DNA of 64,000 nt from SHXO01 sp964523885 (GCA_964523885.1 CAZFYX010000072.1:1-64000), one strand, 5' to 3'; positions 28,775-37,894 are shown, numbered from the stretch's first letter. The notes: a model not told the origin generated them from the sequence alone. Made by a program: numbers and translations.

Positions 28775-30178
28775 TCAGATCGCCTCGAGGAACGCGACCA
28801 GCGCGTCCCGGTCACGCTTGGACAGCGCCGCGAACGCATCGCGCGACCTCTGCGCTTCGCCACCGTGCCAGAGCACGGCCTCGATGAAACTGCGCGCTCG
28901 CCCGTCATGCAGCAACGCTGTGCTGCCATTCACTGTCTTCGACAGGCCGAGTCCCCACAGCGGCGGCGTGCGCCAGTCGCGCCCGCCGGCCGCGTAGTCG
29001 GGCCGGTGATCGGCGAGTCCCTCGCCCATGTCGTGCAGCAGCAGATCGGTGTAGGCCCGTATCGTCTGGCGTGACAACTGCGGCAAGCGCGGGAAGTACT
29101 CGGCCGTGGTGAGGGTAGGCACATGGCACACGGCGCATTGCAGCTGCTCGAACAATGCAGCGCCGCGCTGCACGGCAGCGTTGTTCATGCCGCGCGTCGC
29201 CGGCACGCCCAGCCCGAGCATCAGCATCTCGAAGTCGTCCCAGGCCGCGTCGCTCAGCTCCGGGTCGTTGCCCGGCACTTCCTTGCGGCACAACGTCTGC
29301 ACTTCCGGGCAGTTCTGCCTCGGGAACAGGCTGGAGGTCACACCCATGTCGTTTAGGGCGGCGGCCGCGACCTGCTGGCGCAGGTTGGGCTGGTTCGCCT
29401 TCCAGCCGAAGCGGCCGAGCGCCATGCGCTGGTTGACTTCATCCCAGACGTAGTTGGGGCGCCCGTTGAATCCCAGCTGGCGCTGCCTCTCGGCGATGGC
29501 GAGCAGGCTGTCCTCCGGCACGGCCTCCAGCAGTCCGAGGCCGAACACGGGCGGCGCCAGGCGCAGTGAGGTCATGGTGTCTGCAGGAAGATCGCCGAAC
29601 GTCGGGCTCTCGACGCTCAGCCTGGGCCTGCGCAGGCTGACCTCCGTGCCGTCCGCCAGTTGCACCTTGTGCTCGTCCCAGTCGAGGTAGACATCGGCCT
29701 CTGCGGGAACGGGCGAGTAGGCGAACAGCGACTCCGGCTTCTCGCCCTGAAGAGCGCGGTTCTGCAGTTGGTCCCCGTAGTGCGCCAGGGGCTTCGGTCC
29801 CCCGTGCAGGTCGGTGCCTGGCACGCTCAGGCGCACGACCATTGCCAGCAGCTGTGCGTTGGCGGACTTGGGGAGGGTGCCTCGCCCGGCCCCGCCGTGG
29901 CAAGCACTGCAGCGGTCCGCCACGAAGGTGGGACCGAGCCCCCAATCGCCCGTGCTGACGGAGAACACCACCCAGGGCCGGTTGAACCCGGCCTGCCCGC
30001 GCAGGAAGGCGGTGCGCTGGCGTTCGCTCAGCACCGGGGCCGGCTGGGAGTAGGCGCCGGCGTCGGTGGCGGCAACCGTGAACGAACCTGCGGGCAGGGT
30101 GACGTCGCCGTCGTCTGCCGTGCCCGTGCAGCTCAGGGCGGCTGCCACACCACCGATCAGAAGTCGCTTGAACCGCAT
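28775..30178 (-). CDS. Di-haem c-type oxidoreductase (DUF1111, thiol-oxidoreductase-like)
   Basis: A 467-residue periplasmic protein with a signal sequence (RLLIGGVAAALSCTGTA) and two haem c motifs: CSACH at residues 90-94 and CAVCH at about 344. The blocks GPTFVADRCSACHGGAGRG and LLHDMGEGLADHR match the DUF1111 family, distantly related to cytochrome c peroxidases and MauG. The HDGRARSFIEAVLWHGGEA segment near the end is typical. The electron partner and substrate are unknown. The gene stands alone. Confidence 0.88.
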   Translation of the reverse strand: MRFKRLLIGGVAAALSCTGTADDGDVTLPAGSFTVAATDAGAYSQPAPVLSERQRTAFLRGQAGFNRPWVVFSVSTGDWGLGPTFVADRCSACHGGAGRGTLPKSANAQLLAMVVRLSVPGTDLHGGPKPLAHYGDQLQNRALQGEKPESLFAYSPVPAEADVYLDWDEHKVQLADGTEVSLRRPRLSVESPTFGDLPADTMTSLRLAPPVFGLGLLEAVPEDSLLAIAERQRQLGFNGRPNYVWDEVNQRMALGRFGWKANQPNLRQQVAAAALNDMGVTSSLFPRQNCPEVQTLCRKEVPGNDPELSDAAWDDFEMLMLGLGVPATRGMNNAAVQRGAALFEQLQCAVCHVPTLTTAEYFPRLPQLSRQTIRAYTDLLLHDMGEGLADHRPDYAAGGRDWRTPPLWGLGLSKTVNGSTALLHDGRARSFIEAVLWHGGEAQRSRDAFAALSKRDRDALVAFLEAI

Positions 30179-30298
30179 GGACGGGCAGTATGCCGCAGGG
30201 CTGCGCCAACCTCCAGAGGCCCGCGCTGTCGCCTAGCGTCAGATATTCCGCGCCGTTGTGAGGGGATTCGATGAGGAACCGGGCTTTGGGCTACCAAT

Positions 30299-30961
30299 TT
30301 ACCGCATGAGGGGGCGCCGAACCATGATGCCAAGCAGCATTCCAATGCAACACAAGAGCAGAGTCAGGGGCGGCTCCGTGATGACCGTGAACCTATATAT
30401 GTCACGGCCGTTAGCGCAATCCGGGCCCGAACAGAACGTGAGGCCGAAGTTTGCTTCGTCGAAGCCGGTGGGGTCCGGCGCTGCGAACGGAATCCTATCG
30501 TTCGGCACAAAGCGCGGGGCAATGGGACCGTAGAAGGTAAGGCCCATCTCCGAGACGCGACAATCACCAGGCAAGAGGGGGCCGGACACCAGCAACGGGT
30601 CCGACGACGGCCGGAACGCATAAAAGCTTTGGGGACTGGCCGGCGGTAGTTCGATGCGCAGATTTCCGGAGGACGAAAGGAACTGTCGGCCAGCGAACGT
30701 TGTTAGAAACGCGGTGATCGCCCCCGGATAGTCGCCGAACTCTGGTTCGGGTGTTGTATCGGGCGCATGTGCGTTGAGTGTGATCGCTATCTGCGCGTCG
30801 CGCCCGAGGAGGGCGGGGCCGCATGGATCCGAGCCGAAGCGCTCGACCAACTTCGCGGCGTAATGAAATGTGATCGGGGCGGCCTCGAGCGTCCCGAAAT
30901 GAGCTGATGTCAGGGCAAGTGCTATTGCGCCCGCTGTTGCTGCGATTGATGCTTGTGTCAT
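30299..30961 (-). CDS. Secreted protein with a PEP-CTERM-like tail
   Basis: A 220-residue protein from ATG 30961 with a signal peptide (IAATAGAIALALTSAHFGTLEA) and a C-terminus reading TEPPLTLLLCCIGMLLGIMV followed by RRPLMR: a motif, a hydrophobic helix and an arginine cluster, the plan of exosortase sorting signals with TEP in place of PEP. The middle part is not recognised. GC content is lower than average for the window, as in the next two genes. Confidence 0.65.
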   Translation of the reverse strand: MTQASIAATAGAIALALTSAHFGTLEAAPITFHYAAKLVERFGSDPCGPALLGRDAQIAITLNAHAPDTTPEPEFGDYPGAITAFLTTFAGRQFLSSSGNLRIELPPASPQSFYAFRPSSDPLLVSGPLLPGDCRVSEMGLTFYGPIAPRFVPNDRIPFAAPDPTGFDEANFGLTFCSGPDCANGRDIYRFTVITEPPLTLLLCCIGMLLGIMVRRPLMR

Positions 30962-31516
30962 TTTCAACCTCTCCAGCAGCCTGTGTGACAGACCGGGAAC
31001 CGCGGGCAAGCGAAAGACCTGGTCGATAGATCAGACAACTGCGGTCGCCGCGTCGAGGTCAAGTAAGTTTAGCCGACGCATCTACCAGGCTTGCTGCAGC
31101 TTGACTTGCCGGACACTCGCCGGACTGGTTGCCATGCTGTCGGCCGCGCTCGTCATTTATGGGTGATCGTTGCCGGCGCCATCGCCGGAGGCATGGTTCG
31201 GGCGTTGACGTGCAGGTTAGGGCCGCGGATCGTACTGCCGGCGCTGCACACGGGTATCCGGATTGCCACCGTTCCTGGATCGCACCCTAGAACCGGGAGG
31301 GCGAGCCACGAAAATCAATCTCTTCCCCATGGCCTGCACATATGTGGCGTTCGGGCTGTCAATTGCGTCGACAGCTCCCATGCAATCCCAAGTCCACTTC
31401 GTGCGGGAGATCGCGACCTCAACGGGACGGCTTGAAGGACACTGTGCTGCCCAACAGTCTGGTCGTGTTCAGTGCGGCTACAGTGAGAATCAGTTGCCGG
31501 GCAGGGAGGTAGGACG
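30962..31516. other. Gap without a recognised gene
   Basis: 555 bases between two divergently placed PEP-CTERM-like genes. Short frames exist but show no family resemblance or ribosome sites. A ribosome site (GGGAGGTAGG) at the right end serves the next gene. Promoters for both flanking genes must lie here, but I cannot point to convincing hexamers. Confidence 0.5.
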
Positions 31517-32233
31517 ATGAACCATAGATTGGCACGAGTCACATATGCGCTTGCCATGGTGCTCCTGTCGGGCGTGGCCGCGGCAACTCCGGTTGGCCGA
31601 TGGGGCCGCGACGTCAATCACGACGGCGCGATCGACGCCGTGCTGCTCGACGCGCAGGGCAACGTCGAGAAGGTAGTGTGGTACGGAAACCCGAAGGGGT
31701 ATGTCTACAACTTCTGGGTGAACGGCTATAACTCGGACGGCTGGCTCGCCGGGACCGAAGGCATCGACGCGATGGCGGTCGGTCCGGTGCTGTGGGACCC
31801 ACGCGGCTACCTGCATCCGATCATGCCGCCGCCGAGTAACGCGCCCCACGGCTTCGACGATGGTGGCAGCTTTGACATGACCGAGGCCGGGTGGCTCTGC
31901 ATGGACTTCGTGGGCGGCCTGAACGTCGAGTACAACGTCCACACCGGTCAGGTCGTGCTGATCGGGCACCGGCGGCCGCTGCACGCCCCATGCGGGGAGA
32001 ACGATCCGCTCACCAACTTTACGACCCCGGTCCAGGATGAACCGCCCCCGGACCTGCTGCTCTATGTTGCACCGCTGAGCGACGGGATCCGCCCGATCTC
32101 CGAGCCGGCGGCCGGGACATTATTCGTCACCGTCGTTGTAGCGTTGGGTTGGGCTCGCATGCGGATGCGGTCGCAGGACCAAGGTCGGCATACAGCCCTT
32201 GAGAAGCCCGACGCATTGCCGCCTCGCGCTTGA
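31517..32233 (+). CDS. Secreted protein with a PEP-CTERM-like tail
   Basis: A 238-residue protein with a signal peptide (VTYALAMVLLSGVAAATP), an aspartate/glycine-rich N-terminal stretch (DVNHDGAIDAVLLDAQGN) resembling a calcium-binding dockerin or EF-hand loop, and a C-terminal SEPAAGTLFVTVVVALGWAR followed by basic residues, similar to an exosortase signal. A further 22 residues follow, longer than usual. Strong ribosome site GGGAGGTAGG. Its stop overlaps the open frame of the next gene, so the two may be co-transcribed. Confidence 0.6.
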   Translation: MNHRLARVTYALAMVLLSGVAAATPVGRWGRDVNHDGAIDAVLLDAQGNVEKVVWYGNPKGYVYNFWVNGYNSDGWLAGTEGIDAMAVGPVLWDPRGYLHPIMPPPSNAPHGFDDGGSFDMTEAGWLCMDFVGGLNVEYNVHTGQVVLIGHRRPLHAPCGENDPLTNFTTPVQDEPPPDLLLYVAPLSDGIRPISEPAAGTLFVTVVVALGWARMRMRSQDQGRHTALEKPDALPPRA

Positions 32234-32259
32234 TGGGCTGCGACGAGGGAGGGTTCGCG

Positions 32260-33129
32260 ATGAGGGCGCGGACGATGAGGATCGTCGTGTGTGCGCTGGC
32301 GGTGGCGTCCGGGCCAGCACCGGTTCACGCGATTCCGTTCGACCACCTCGACATCACCCTGGACGCCAGGGTGCGTCGTGTCACGGGCGGCGGGTCGTTC
32401 ACGACGCCGACGCCGAGCGGCGGTATACGGCTGCGAACCTACAGCGTCTCCGAGATACCGAACTTCTATTGGAAGGTCGGGGACAGGTTCACCTTGCGGT
32501 GGAAGCTGACTCCGGATGAGGTGGCTCAATTGAGTGGTGGCCCGGACAAGGTCGCGTGCTTTCCCCACTACCAGTTTCTCGGTACCACCCCCGCTGGTTT
32601 CCCGCCTGACTTGTGTGACAAGTTATCCGAGGACGCGCCGTTCTCCGACACGTGGGAGTTGGACCCGCCTTCGATCGGTCCCTCGGTCAACTTGGAGACC
32701 GGCGTGGTGACGCCGCACTACGGTCCGCAGACGCTGTGGGACGATTGGTGTTGCGCGTATTACTACGATTCCTCCACCGACGCTTTCGTGGCGGGAGGCA
32801 TGGCCAGTTTTCCCACTGGTCAAGACAGTCAAAGGGTGCCCTACTTCTCACAGGGCATGATCGGCGCTCGTCACGGCCGATTCTCGTACCTCTACGCGAT
32901 CGATCCGCTGGGTGCAGAGGCGTTCGACTGGACGCGTCCGGAGTTCGCGACGGGGAGCGCAGAGGTCCTGTTCGACGCGGTATGGCGAGTGAACGGCAGC
33001 GTGATACCAGAACCCGGGTCTCTGGCGCTCGCGTCGCTCGCCGTCGTCTTGCTGATAGGCATGCATCGCGGCGCAAGGCATGCGGCCGCCGTAACCCGCG
33101 CCAATGCTGCGGGAGACGACGTCCGCTGA
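32260..33129 (+). CDS. PEP-CTERM sorting-domain protein
   Basis: A 289-residue secreted protein. The N-terminus MRARTMRIVVCALAVASGPA is a signal peptide. The C-terminus carries a canonical sorting signal, VIPEPGSLALASLAVVLLIG followed by MHRGARH: PEP motif, transmembrane helix, basic cluster. Exosortase would cleave it during export to the surface. The body is unrecognised and contains paired cysteines (WCCAYYYD). The start at 32260 is preferred because GAGGGAGG precedes it. No exosortase gene is in the window. Confidence 0.75.
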   Translation: MRARTMRIVVCALAVASGPAPVHAIPFDHLDITLDARVRRVTGGGSFTTPTPSGGIRLRTYSVSEIPNFYWKVGDRFTLRWKLTPDEVAQLSGGPDKVACFPHYQFLGTTPAGFPPDLCDKLSEDAPFSDTWELDPPSIGPSVNLETGVVTPHYGPQTLWDDWCCAYYYDSSTDAFVAGGMASFPTGQDSQRVPYFSQGMIGARHGRFSYLYAIDPLGAEAFDWTRPEFATGSAEVLFDAVWRVNGSVIPEPGSLALASLAVVLLIGMHRGARHAAAVTRANAAGDDVR

Positions 33130-33189
33130 CGCGGGACTCGCCTCGCGCGGTAGCCGCCGGCAGCGTTCACCTGCGCGGGGTACCGCGGA

Positions 33190-34134
33190 TTACTTGCCTG
33201 AGTCTGCTGGCAGGAACCCGTACTTCCGATACACCGCCTGCCCCGCCGGACTGACGAGGAACTGCACGAACGCCGCCGCGGCCTCCCGGTGTGGTGCATC
33301 GCGCATCAATCCCACCGTGTAGGTGGCGTACTTGTTCTGCACTTCGGGCAGCTCCACCATCCCGAGTGGGTACTGCTTGATGACGTGGTGGAAGTACGCT
33401 TCCGTGTACCAGACCGCCCCGGCGCTGCAGCGTCCCTCCATGATCCAAAGCGGCGTCTGGCGATGGTGGATGTGGGTCAGGAAGGTCGTCCCCGCTTCCG
33501 CCTTGGCCGAGTACACCGCATTAACCAGCGCGTCCCCGCCCGTCGCCTGCAATGCCGGGATGATGACATTGCGCGCCACCCCTTCCCACTTCGGGTTGGG
33601 CATGCACAGCTTCAACGACGGGTTGGCCAGGTCCGGCCAGCCCGTGAGGCGATCCGGAGTCCCCGGGGCGGTCATGATCGCCAGCCGGTTGCGCGCATAG
33701 TCTTCGAGGTGGGCGAACCACTGCTTGTCGCGCTGCAGTTCCTGCATCCGCCCCTTGCCGGTGGCGAAGACGTCCGGCCGGTGCGTGATCCGCAGGTTGC
33801 CGATCACGATCGCGCCCTGCTCGATCTGGTCGATCAGCACGCCGGGTGGGAGAGTTTCGACGAAGATGCGCCGGTAGGCGGGGTAGGCGGCCTGGAACGC
33901 GGTGACCAGGTCGTGAACGACCATGTACTGGTTGCCGGCGAAGAACACCACGAGGTCGGGGTCGACCACGTCGCCGTACAGATCAGGCACGTTGTCGATG
34001 CCCGGCACCGTGAAGTTCCTGCCCTCCTCGGGCCCGGGGTTCCAGGGTGGTTGGATCACTTCGCCGGCGGCTGCACCGGCCGCCGCCAGCGCGAACGCGC
34101 CCGCGGCGATCCAGTGGGCGACGCCGGTGGTCAC
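33190..34134 (-). CDS. Periplasmic substrate-binding protein (molybdate/sulfate-binding-like)
   Basis: A 314-residue exported protein with a signal peptide (IAAGAFALAAAGAAAGE) and a type II periplasmic-binding fold: DLVVFFAGNQYMVVHDLVTA, IGNLRITHRPDVFATGKGRM, DLANPSLKLCMPNPKWEGVA and a C-terminal FVQFLVSPAGQAVYRKYGFLP, which is typical of ModA-type proteins. It starts with GTG overlapping the stop of the DsrE-like gene (GTGA). No permease or ATPase is present, so it may be a sensor or binding module rather than a transporter part. Confidence 0.75.
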   Translation of the reverse strand: MTTGVAHWIAAGAFALAAAGAAAGEVIQPPWNPGPEEGRNFTVPGIDNVPDLYGDVVDPDLVVFFAGNQYMVVHDLVTAFQAAYPAYRRIFVETLPPGVLIDQIEQGAIVIGNLRITHRPDVFATGKGRMQELQRDKQWFAHLEDYARNRLAIMTAPGTPDRLTGWPDLANPSLKLCMPNPKWEGVARNVIIPALQATGGDALVNAVYSAKAEAGTTFLTHIHHRQTPLWIMEGRCSAGAVWYTEAYFHHVIKQYPLGMVELPEVQNKYATYTVGLMRDAPHREAAAAFVQFLVSPAGQAVYRKYGFLPADSGK

Positions 34135-34688
34135 AGCTGGATGAAGACGTAGCCCTGCTGCTGGAGCAGGACGAGGTCCGTGATCGCGGAAAGTGTCAGT
34201 TCAACCTTGGGACTGACCCAGTCCGACGCGATCTTGTTGTGCGCGAGCGCCTGGCCGCACACCATGATCTTGACGCCGGCCTTCTCGAGCGCCTCGATGA
34301 CCTTCAGGTTCGGGTTGTCGACGTTGAAGCGCTCCTTGTAGTGCTCGTTGTCGAGCACGGAGGGGGTTGCCGGCCCGTGGATCACGCCGATGAAGTGCAG
34401 CTTCGACAGCGGCACGCCCGCGGACGCAAAGATGTTCACTGCGCGCGCGAGCTTGTCCAGGGCGGGGTTGACCTTCTCCGGCTCCCCCCGCTCGGTCACG
34501 TTGTAGACCACCTTGTACTCGACATCCTTGCCCGGCTGCATGGCGGCGTTGGGGTACGGCATGACCTTGCCGAAGCCCGGTATCGCCGGGTAGACCCAGT
34601 CGCTATCGGCGGCGTGGGCCGCGGAAGCCAGCATGGCCAGGGCCAGGCCTGCCAGGGTGGCACGAATTGCAAAAATGAGCTTGTCCAT
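34131..34688 (-). CDS. Secreted DsrE/DsrF-like protein
   Basis: A 185-residue protein from ATG 34688 with a signal peptide (ATLAGLALAMLASAAHA). The mature part has the DsrE-like pattern: VEYKVVYNVTERGEPEKVNP, ARAVNIFASAGVPLSKLHF and EALEKAGVKIMVCGQALAHN, where the cysteine (CGQ) stands at the usual active position. Exported DsrE-like proteins are linked to periplasmic sulfur metabolism, but the role here is unproven. It is coupled to the binding-protein gene downstream. Confidence 0.78.
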   Translation of the reverse strand: MDKLIFAIRATLAGLALAMLASAAHAADSDWVYPAIPGFGKVMPYPNAAMQPGKDVEYKVVYNVTERGEPEKVNPALDKLARAVNIFASAGVPLSKLHFIGVIHGPATPSVLDNEHYKERFNVDNPNLKVIEALEKAGVKIMVCGQALAHNKIASDWVSPKVELTLSAITDLVLLQQQGYVFIQL

Positions 34689-34841
34689 CTGCTTCTCCTC
34701 GGGATGAGTCGTGGGACGACGGGATTGTGCCAGCAAGGCAGCGGATCGGCTGCGGGCGCTGTCTGTCGCACCGGGGACCCGGACCCCGAGCGCGCCGCCG
34801 CCGGACATCAAGCAATCGGTCAGATGGCCGAAGATGGGGAC

Positions 34842-35120
34842 ATGTCACGCGAACCGACGATGCACCCGCTCCCCGCCGAGGCGACCACCGCGTTACAGCG
34901 CGGCAACAAGATCGCTGCGATCAAGGTCGTGCGCGTCGCGCACGGCCTGGGCCTGAAAGAGGCCAAGGACCTGGTGGAAGCCCATCTCGCCGCCAACGCC
35001 TCCCTGCGGCAGGCCTACGCAAGTGTGCAGCCGCAGCCCGGTGGCCGTGGCCTGCTGCTCTGGGTCGCAGTGGTGCTGGCGGCGGGCTGGCTGCTGTTCC
35101 TGTTCCTCAAGCGCGGCTAG
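34842..35120 (+). CDS. Small membrane-anchored protein with a ribosomal L7/L12-like domain
   Basis: A 92-residue protein: residues about 20-50 (NKIAAIKVVRVAHGLGLKEA) match the C-terminal domain of ribosomal protein L7/L12, and residues 69-90 (GLLLWVAVVLAAGWLLFLFL) are a single membrane helix ending in KRG. The true L7/L12 gene lies elsewhere, since no ribosomal neighbours are present. The function is unknown. It ends four bases into the convergent fusion gene. Confidence 0.7.
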   Translation: MSREPTMHPLPAEATTALQRGNKIAAIKVVRVAHGLGLKEAKDLVEAHLAANASLRQAYASVQPQPGGRGLLLWVAVVLAAGWLLFLFLKRG

Positions 35121-37894
35121 CCGCGCCGGGGTGCGGCCATTCGCCGCAGGGTCTGCCGGTCCACCTTGTCGGTGCCGGTCTTCGGCAGCGCGTCGAAGTA
35201 CTCCACCCGCCGCGGATACTTGTAGGGCGTCAGCGTCGACTTGACGTGGTCCTGCAGCACCCGCGTGGTGCTTGCGTCGCGTGGCGTGCCCGCCTTGACC
35301 ACCACGAACGCCGCCAGCGTCATGAGGCGATTCTCCTCCTCCACGCCCAGCACTGCGCACTCCTGCACCAGCGGGTGCTCGGCCAGGCAGCGCTCCACCT
35401 CCAGCGGATGGATCCACTGGCCGCTGACCTTGATCAGGTCGTCGGTGCGACCCTCGAAGAAGTAGAAGCCGTCTTCATCCACGCGGAAGCGGTCGCCGGT
35501 GTAGATCCAGCCGTCGCGCATCGTCTCCGCGGTCTTGTCCGGACGGTTCCAGTACAGCGGCGCCTGCGAGTCGCCGCGCACCCACATCACGCCTGACCCG
35601 CCGGGACCCACCTCACGGCCGTCGGGATCGGTGAGCTTGACCTCGTAGCCGGGCACGCGCGCGCCGCTTGCGCCCAGCTTCTGCTGCGTCAGCCGGTTGG
35701 AAAGATAGATGTGCAGGACCTCCGTGGAGCCGAGTCCCTCCACGATCGACAGGCCGTAGCGCCGCTGCCACTCGCGGTAGAGCTCGCCCGACAGGACCTC
35801 TGCGGCGGATAGGCACAGGCGCAGGCTGGACAGGTCACGCCCTTCCGAGCCGGGATGCGCGACGAGCGCGTTGTAGAGCGTCGGCAGTCCGAAGAGCATC
35901 GTCGGGCGGTGCTGCTCGATCACCGAGAACACGGACTCGGCGTCGGGCCGGCCGGGCCACAGCACGGTGGCCGCGCCGACCGAAAAGGGGAAGGTGAGCG
36001 AGTTGCCGAAGCCGTACGCGAAGAAGATCTTGGGCGGCGAGAACACCACGTCGTCCTCGCGGATCGCGAGGGTCCCGCGGCCGTACGCTGCATGTGTGTA
36101 CGGCGCATCGTGGTGCAAGTGCACGACGCCCTTCGGCCGGCCGGTCGAACCCGAGCTGTACATCCAGAAGGCCATCTCGTCACGCTGCGTGATGGCCTCC
36201 GGCAGCGACTCGTCCTGCTCGGCGACCCATGTGTTCCAGTCGTGCGAGCGCACCAGCCCGAGGTCCGGCGGATCGACCGGTGTTCCGGTGTATACGACGT
36301 GCCGCAACCGCGAGCCGCGCACCGAGTCGTGCGCGAGCAGGGGGGCCAGGGTGCCGTCGAACATGGCAGCCTCCGCACCGCTGTCCTGCAGGTAGAAGCC
36401 GACCAGTTCCGCGGGTGACAGGGTGTTCACCAGCACGGGCACGTAGCCCCCGCGCAGGGCACCGAAGATGGCAGCGACGTACTCGGGCGTGTCGTGCATC
36501 ACCAGCAGCACGCGGCTGCCGCGCGCCAGTCCCATCTGCGCGAAGCCGTTGCCGGCGCGGCACGCCAGCGCACAGAGCTGCTGGTAGGTGTAGCGGGTGT
36601 CGCCGCAGAGGAGGGCGGTTTTCTCTGCACGGCCGGCCGCCAGGTTGTCGAACAGGATGCGCGAGCAGTTGTAGCGGTCGGGGACGGAGAATCCGATCTC
36701 CCGGATCGGTGCGCTGCTGCGATCGAAGGGGTCGGCGACCTGGTTGGGATCTCCGCCGGCCGGCGCATGTGACCGCCCTGCGGCGACGCGCGCCATGAAC
36801 TGCGGTGCCATGGCCGCCAGGCGCTCGTCGTTGATGCGGCCGCTGCGGGTCATGTAGTCGTAGGCGAGCTGCCAGGGCTCGAGCTGCATCTTGTCGGCCA
36901 TGCGCTCGTACCAGAACGAGCTGGCGTTGGCGGCCGAGACCATCTTGTCGACGATCGGGCGGCGCTCGCGCTCGAATGCGGCGAGCGCACGCTCGACGTC
37001 GTCTCCGCACTCGCCGAAGGCACGGTCCAGCGCAATCGCGTCCTCGAACGCCAGCCGGGTGCCCGAGCCGATCGAGAAGTGCCCGGTTCGCAATGCGTCG
37101 CCGATGAGCACGGCGTTGCCGGCCGACCAGCGCGTATTGCTCAGCAGCGGGAAGTTGCGCCAGATCGAGCGGTTGGAAACCAGCGGATGGCCGCCCAGGT
37201 CCGCGGCGAACACGCGCTGGCAGTATTCCCGCGAGGCTTCGTCGGACATCCGGTCCAGGCCCGCACGGTACCAGGTAGCCGCGTCGCACTCGACCAGGAA
37301 GGTGCTCATCGTCGGGCTGTAACGATAGTGGTGCGCAACCCAGACCCCGTGCTCGTTGCTGCGGAAGGTGAGGGTGAGGCAGTCGAACACCTGGCTCGTG
37401 CCGTACCACGCGAACTTGTTGGTCAGCCAGTCGATGCGCGGCTGGAACCGGGTCTCCAGGCTCCTGCGGACGATCGAGTGAACCCCGTCGGCGCCGACCA
37501 GCAGGTCGGCGGGCGGCAGGTCCGAGAGCGAGTCGATGCGCTGCTCGTGCCCGATCCTGACGCCCGCGTCGCGGCACAGCGATTCGAGGAAGCGGTTCAG
37601 CTCGAGCCGCGCCACGGCCGAGAAGCCGTTGCCGTCGATATCGACCCGCTGGTCACGATGGACGATGCGCTGGATCGGCCAGCGCTCCATGCGCGGAAGC
37701 AGTTGCCCGTAGAGGTCGGGGGCGTCGCGCTCGAGGAAGGCCAGCGCCCCTTCCGAAAACACCACGCCAAACCCCGCTGTCACGCCGGCCGGATTCTGCT
37801 CGATCACGTCCACCGACCACGCGGGATTGCGACGGCGGATGAGGAGTGCGAAGAGCAGGCCGGCCGGGCCCGCGCCGATGATGACGGTGCGCAT
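35117..37894 (-). CDS. Fusion of an FAD-dependent aryl-CoA monooxygenase and a benzoate-type CoA ligase
   Basis: A 925-residue two-enzyme protein. Residues 1-375 are a flavoprotein hydroxylase: dinucleotide-binding GAGPAGLLFALLIRRR at the start, FAWYGTSQVFDCLTLTF mid-domain, and IGDALRTGHFSIGSGTRLA near 285. The last block resembles salicylyl-CoA 5-hydroxylase and 2-aminobenzoyl-CoA monooxygenase. After a linker (about 376-400), residues to the end are a complete adenylate-forming ligase with YSSGSTGRPKGVVH, FAYGFGNSLTFPFSVGA, GSTEVLHIYLSN and the catalytic lysine segment PKTGTDKVDRQ. The plain reading is one polypeptide that makes an aryl-CoA and hydroxylates it. Candidate substrates are salicylate or anthranilate. 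There is no break or stop at the junction. Confidence 0.85.
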   Translation of the reverse strand: MRTVIIGAGPAGLLFALLIRRRNPAWSVDVIEQNPAGVTAGFGVVFSEGALAFLERDAPDLYGQLLPRMERWPIQRIVHRDQRVDIDGNGFSAVARLELNRFLESLCRDAGVRIGHEQRIDSLSDLPPADLLVGADGVHSIVRRSLETRFQPRIDWLTNKFAWYGTSQVFDCLTLTFRSNEHGVWVAHHYRYSPTMSTFLVECDAATWYRAGLDRMSDEASREYCQRVFAADLGGHPLVSNRSIWRNFPLLSNTRWSAGNAVLIGDALRTGHFSIGSGTRLAFEDAIALDRAFGECGDDVERALAAFERERRPIVDKMVSAANASSFWYERMADKMQLEPWQLAYDYMTRSGRINDERLAAMAPQFMARVAAGRSHAPAGGDPNQVADPFDRSSAPIREIGFSVPDRYNCSRILFDNLAAGRAEKTALLCGDTRYTYQQLCALACRAGNGFAQMGLARGSRVLLVMHDTPEYVAAIFGALRGGYVPVLVNTLSPAELVGFYLQDSGAEAAMFDGTLAPLLAHDSVRGSRLRHVVYTGTPVDPPDLGLVRSHDWNTWVAEQDESLPEAITQRDEMAFWMYSSGSTGRPKGVVHLHHDAPYTHAAYGRGTLAIREDDVVFSPPKIFFAYGFGNSLTFPFSVGAATVLWPGRPDAESVFSVIEQHRPTMLFGLPTLYNALVAHPGSEGRDLSSLRLCLSAAEVLSGELYREWQRRYGLSIVEGLGSTEVLHIYLSNRLTQQKLGASGARVPGYEVKLTDPDGREVGPGGSGVMWVRGDSQAPLYWNRPDKTAETMRDGWIYTGDRFRVDEDGFYFFEGRTDDLIKVSGQWIHPLEVERCLAEHPLVQECAVLGVEEENRLMTLAAFVVVKAGTPRDASTTRVLQDHVKSTLTPYKYPRRVEYFDALPKTGTDKVDRQTLRRMAAPRRG

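Noticed and set aside
31091..31435. Possible small gene in the gap between PEP-CTERM-like genes
   Set aside because: No ribosome site, family resemblance or membrane/signal features; treated as chance frame.
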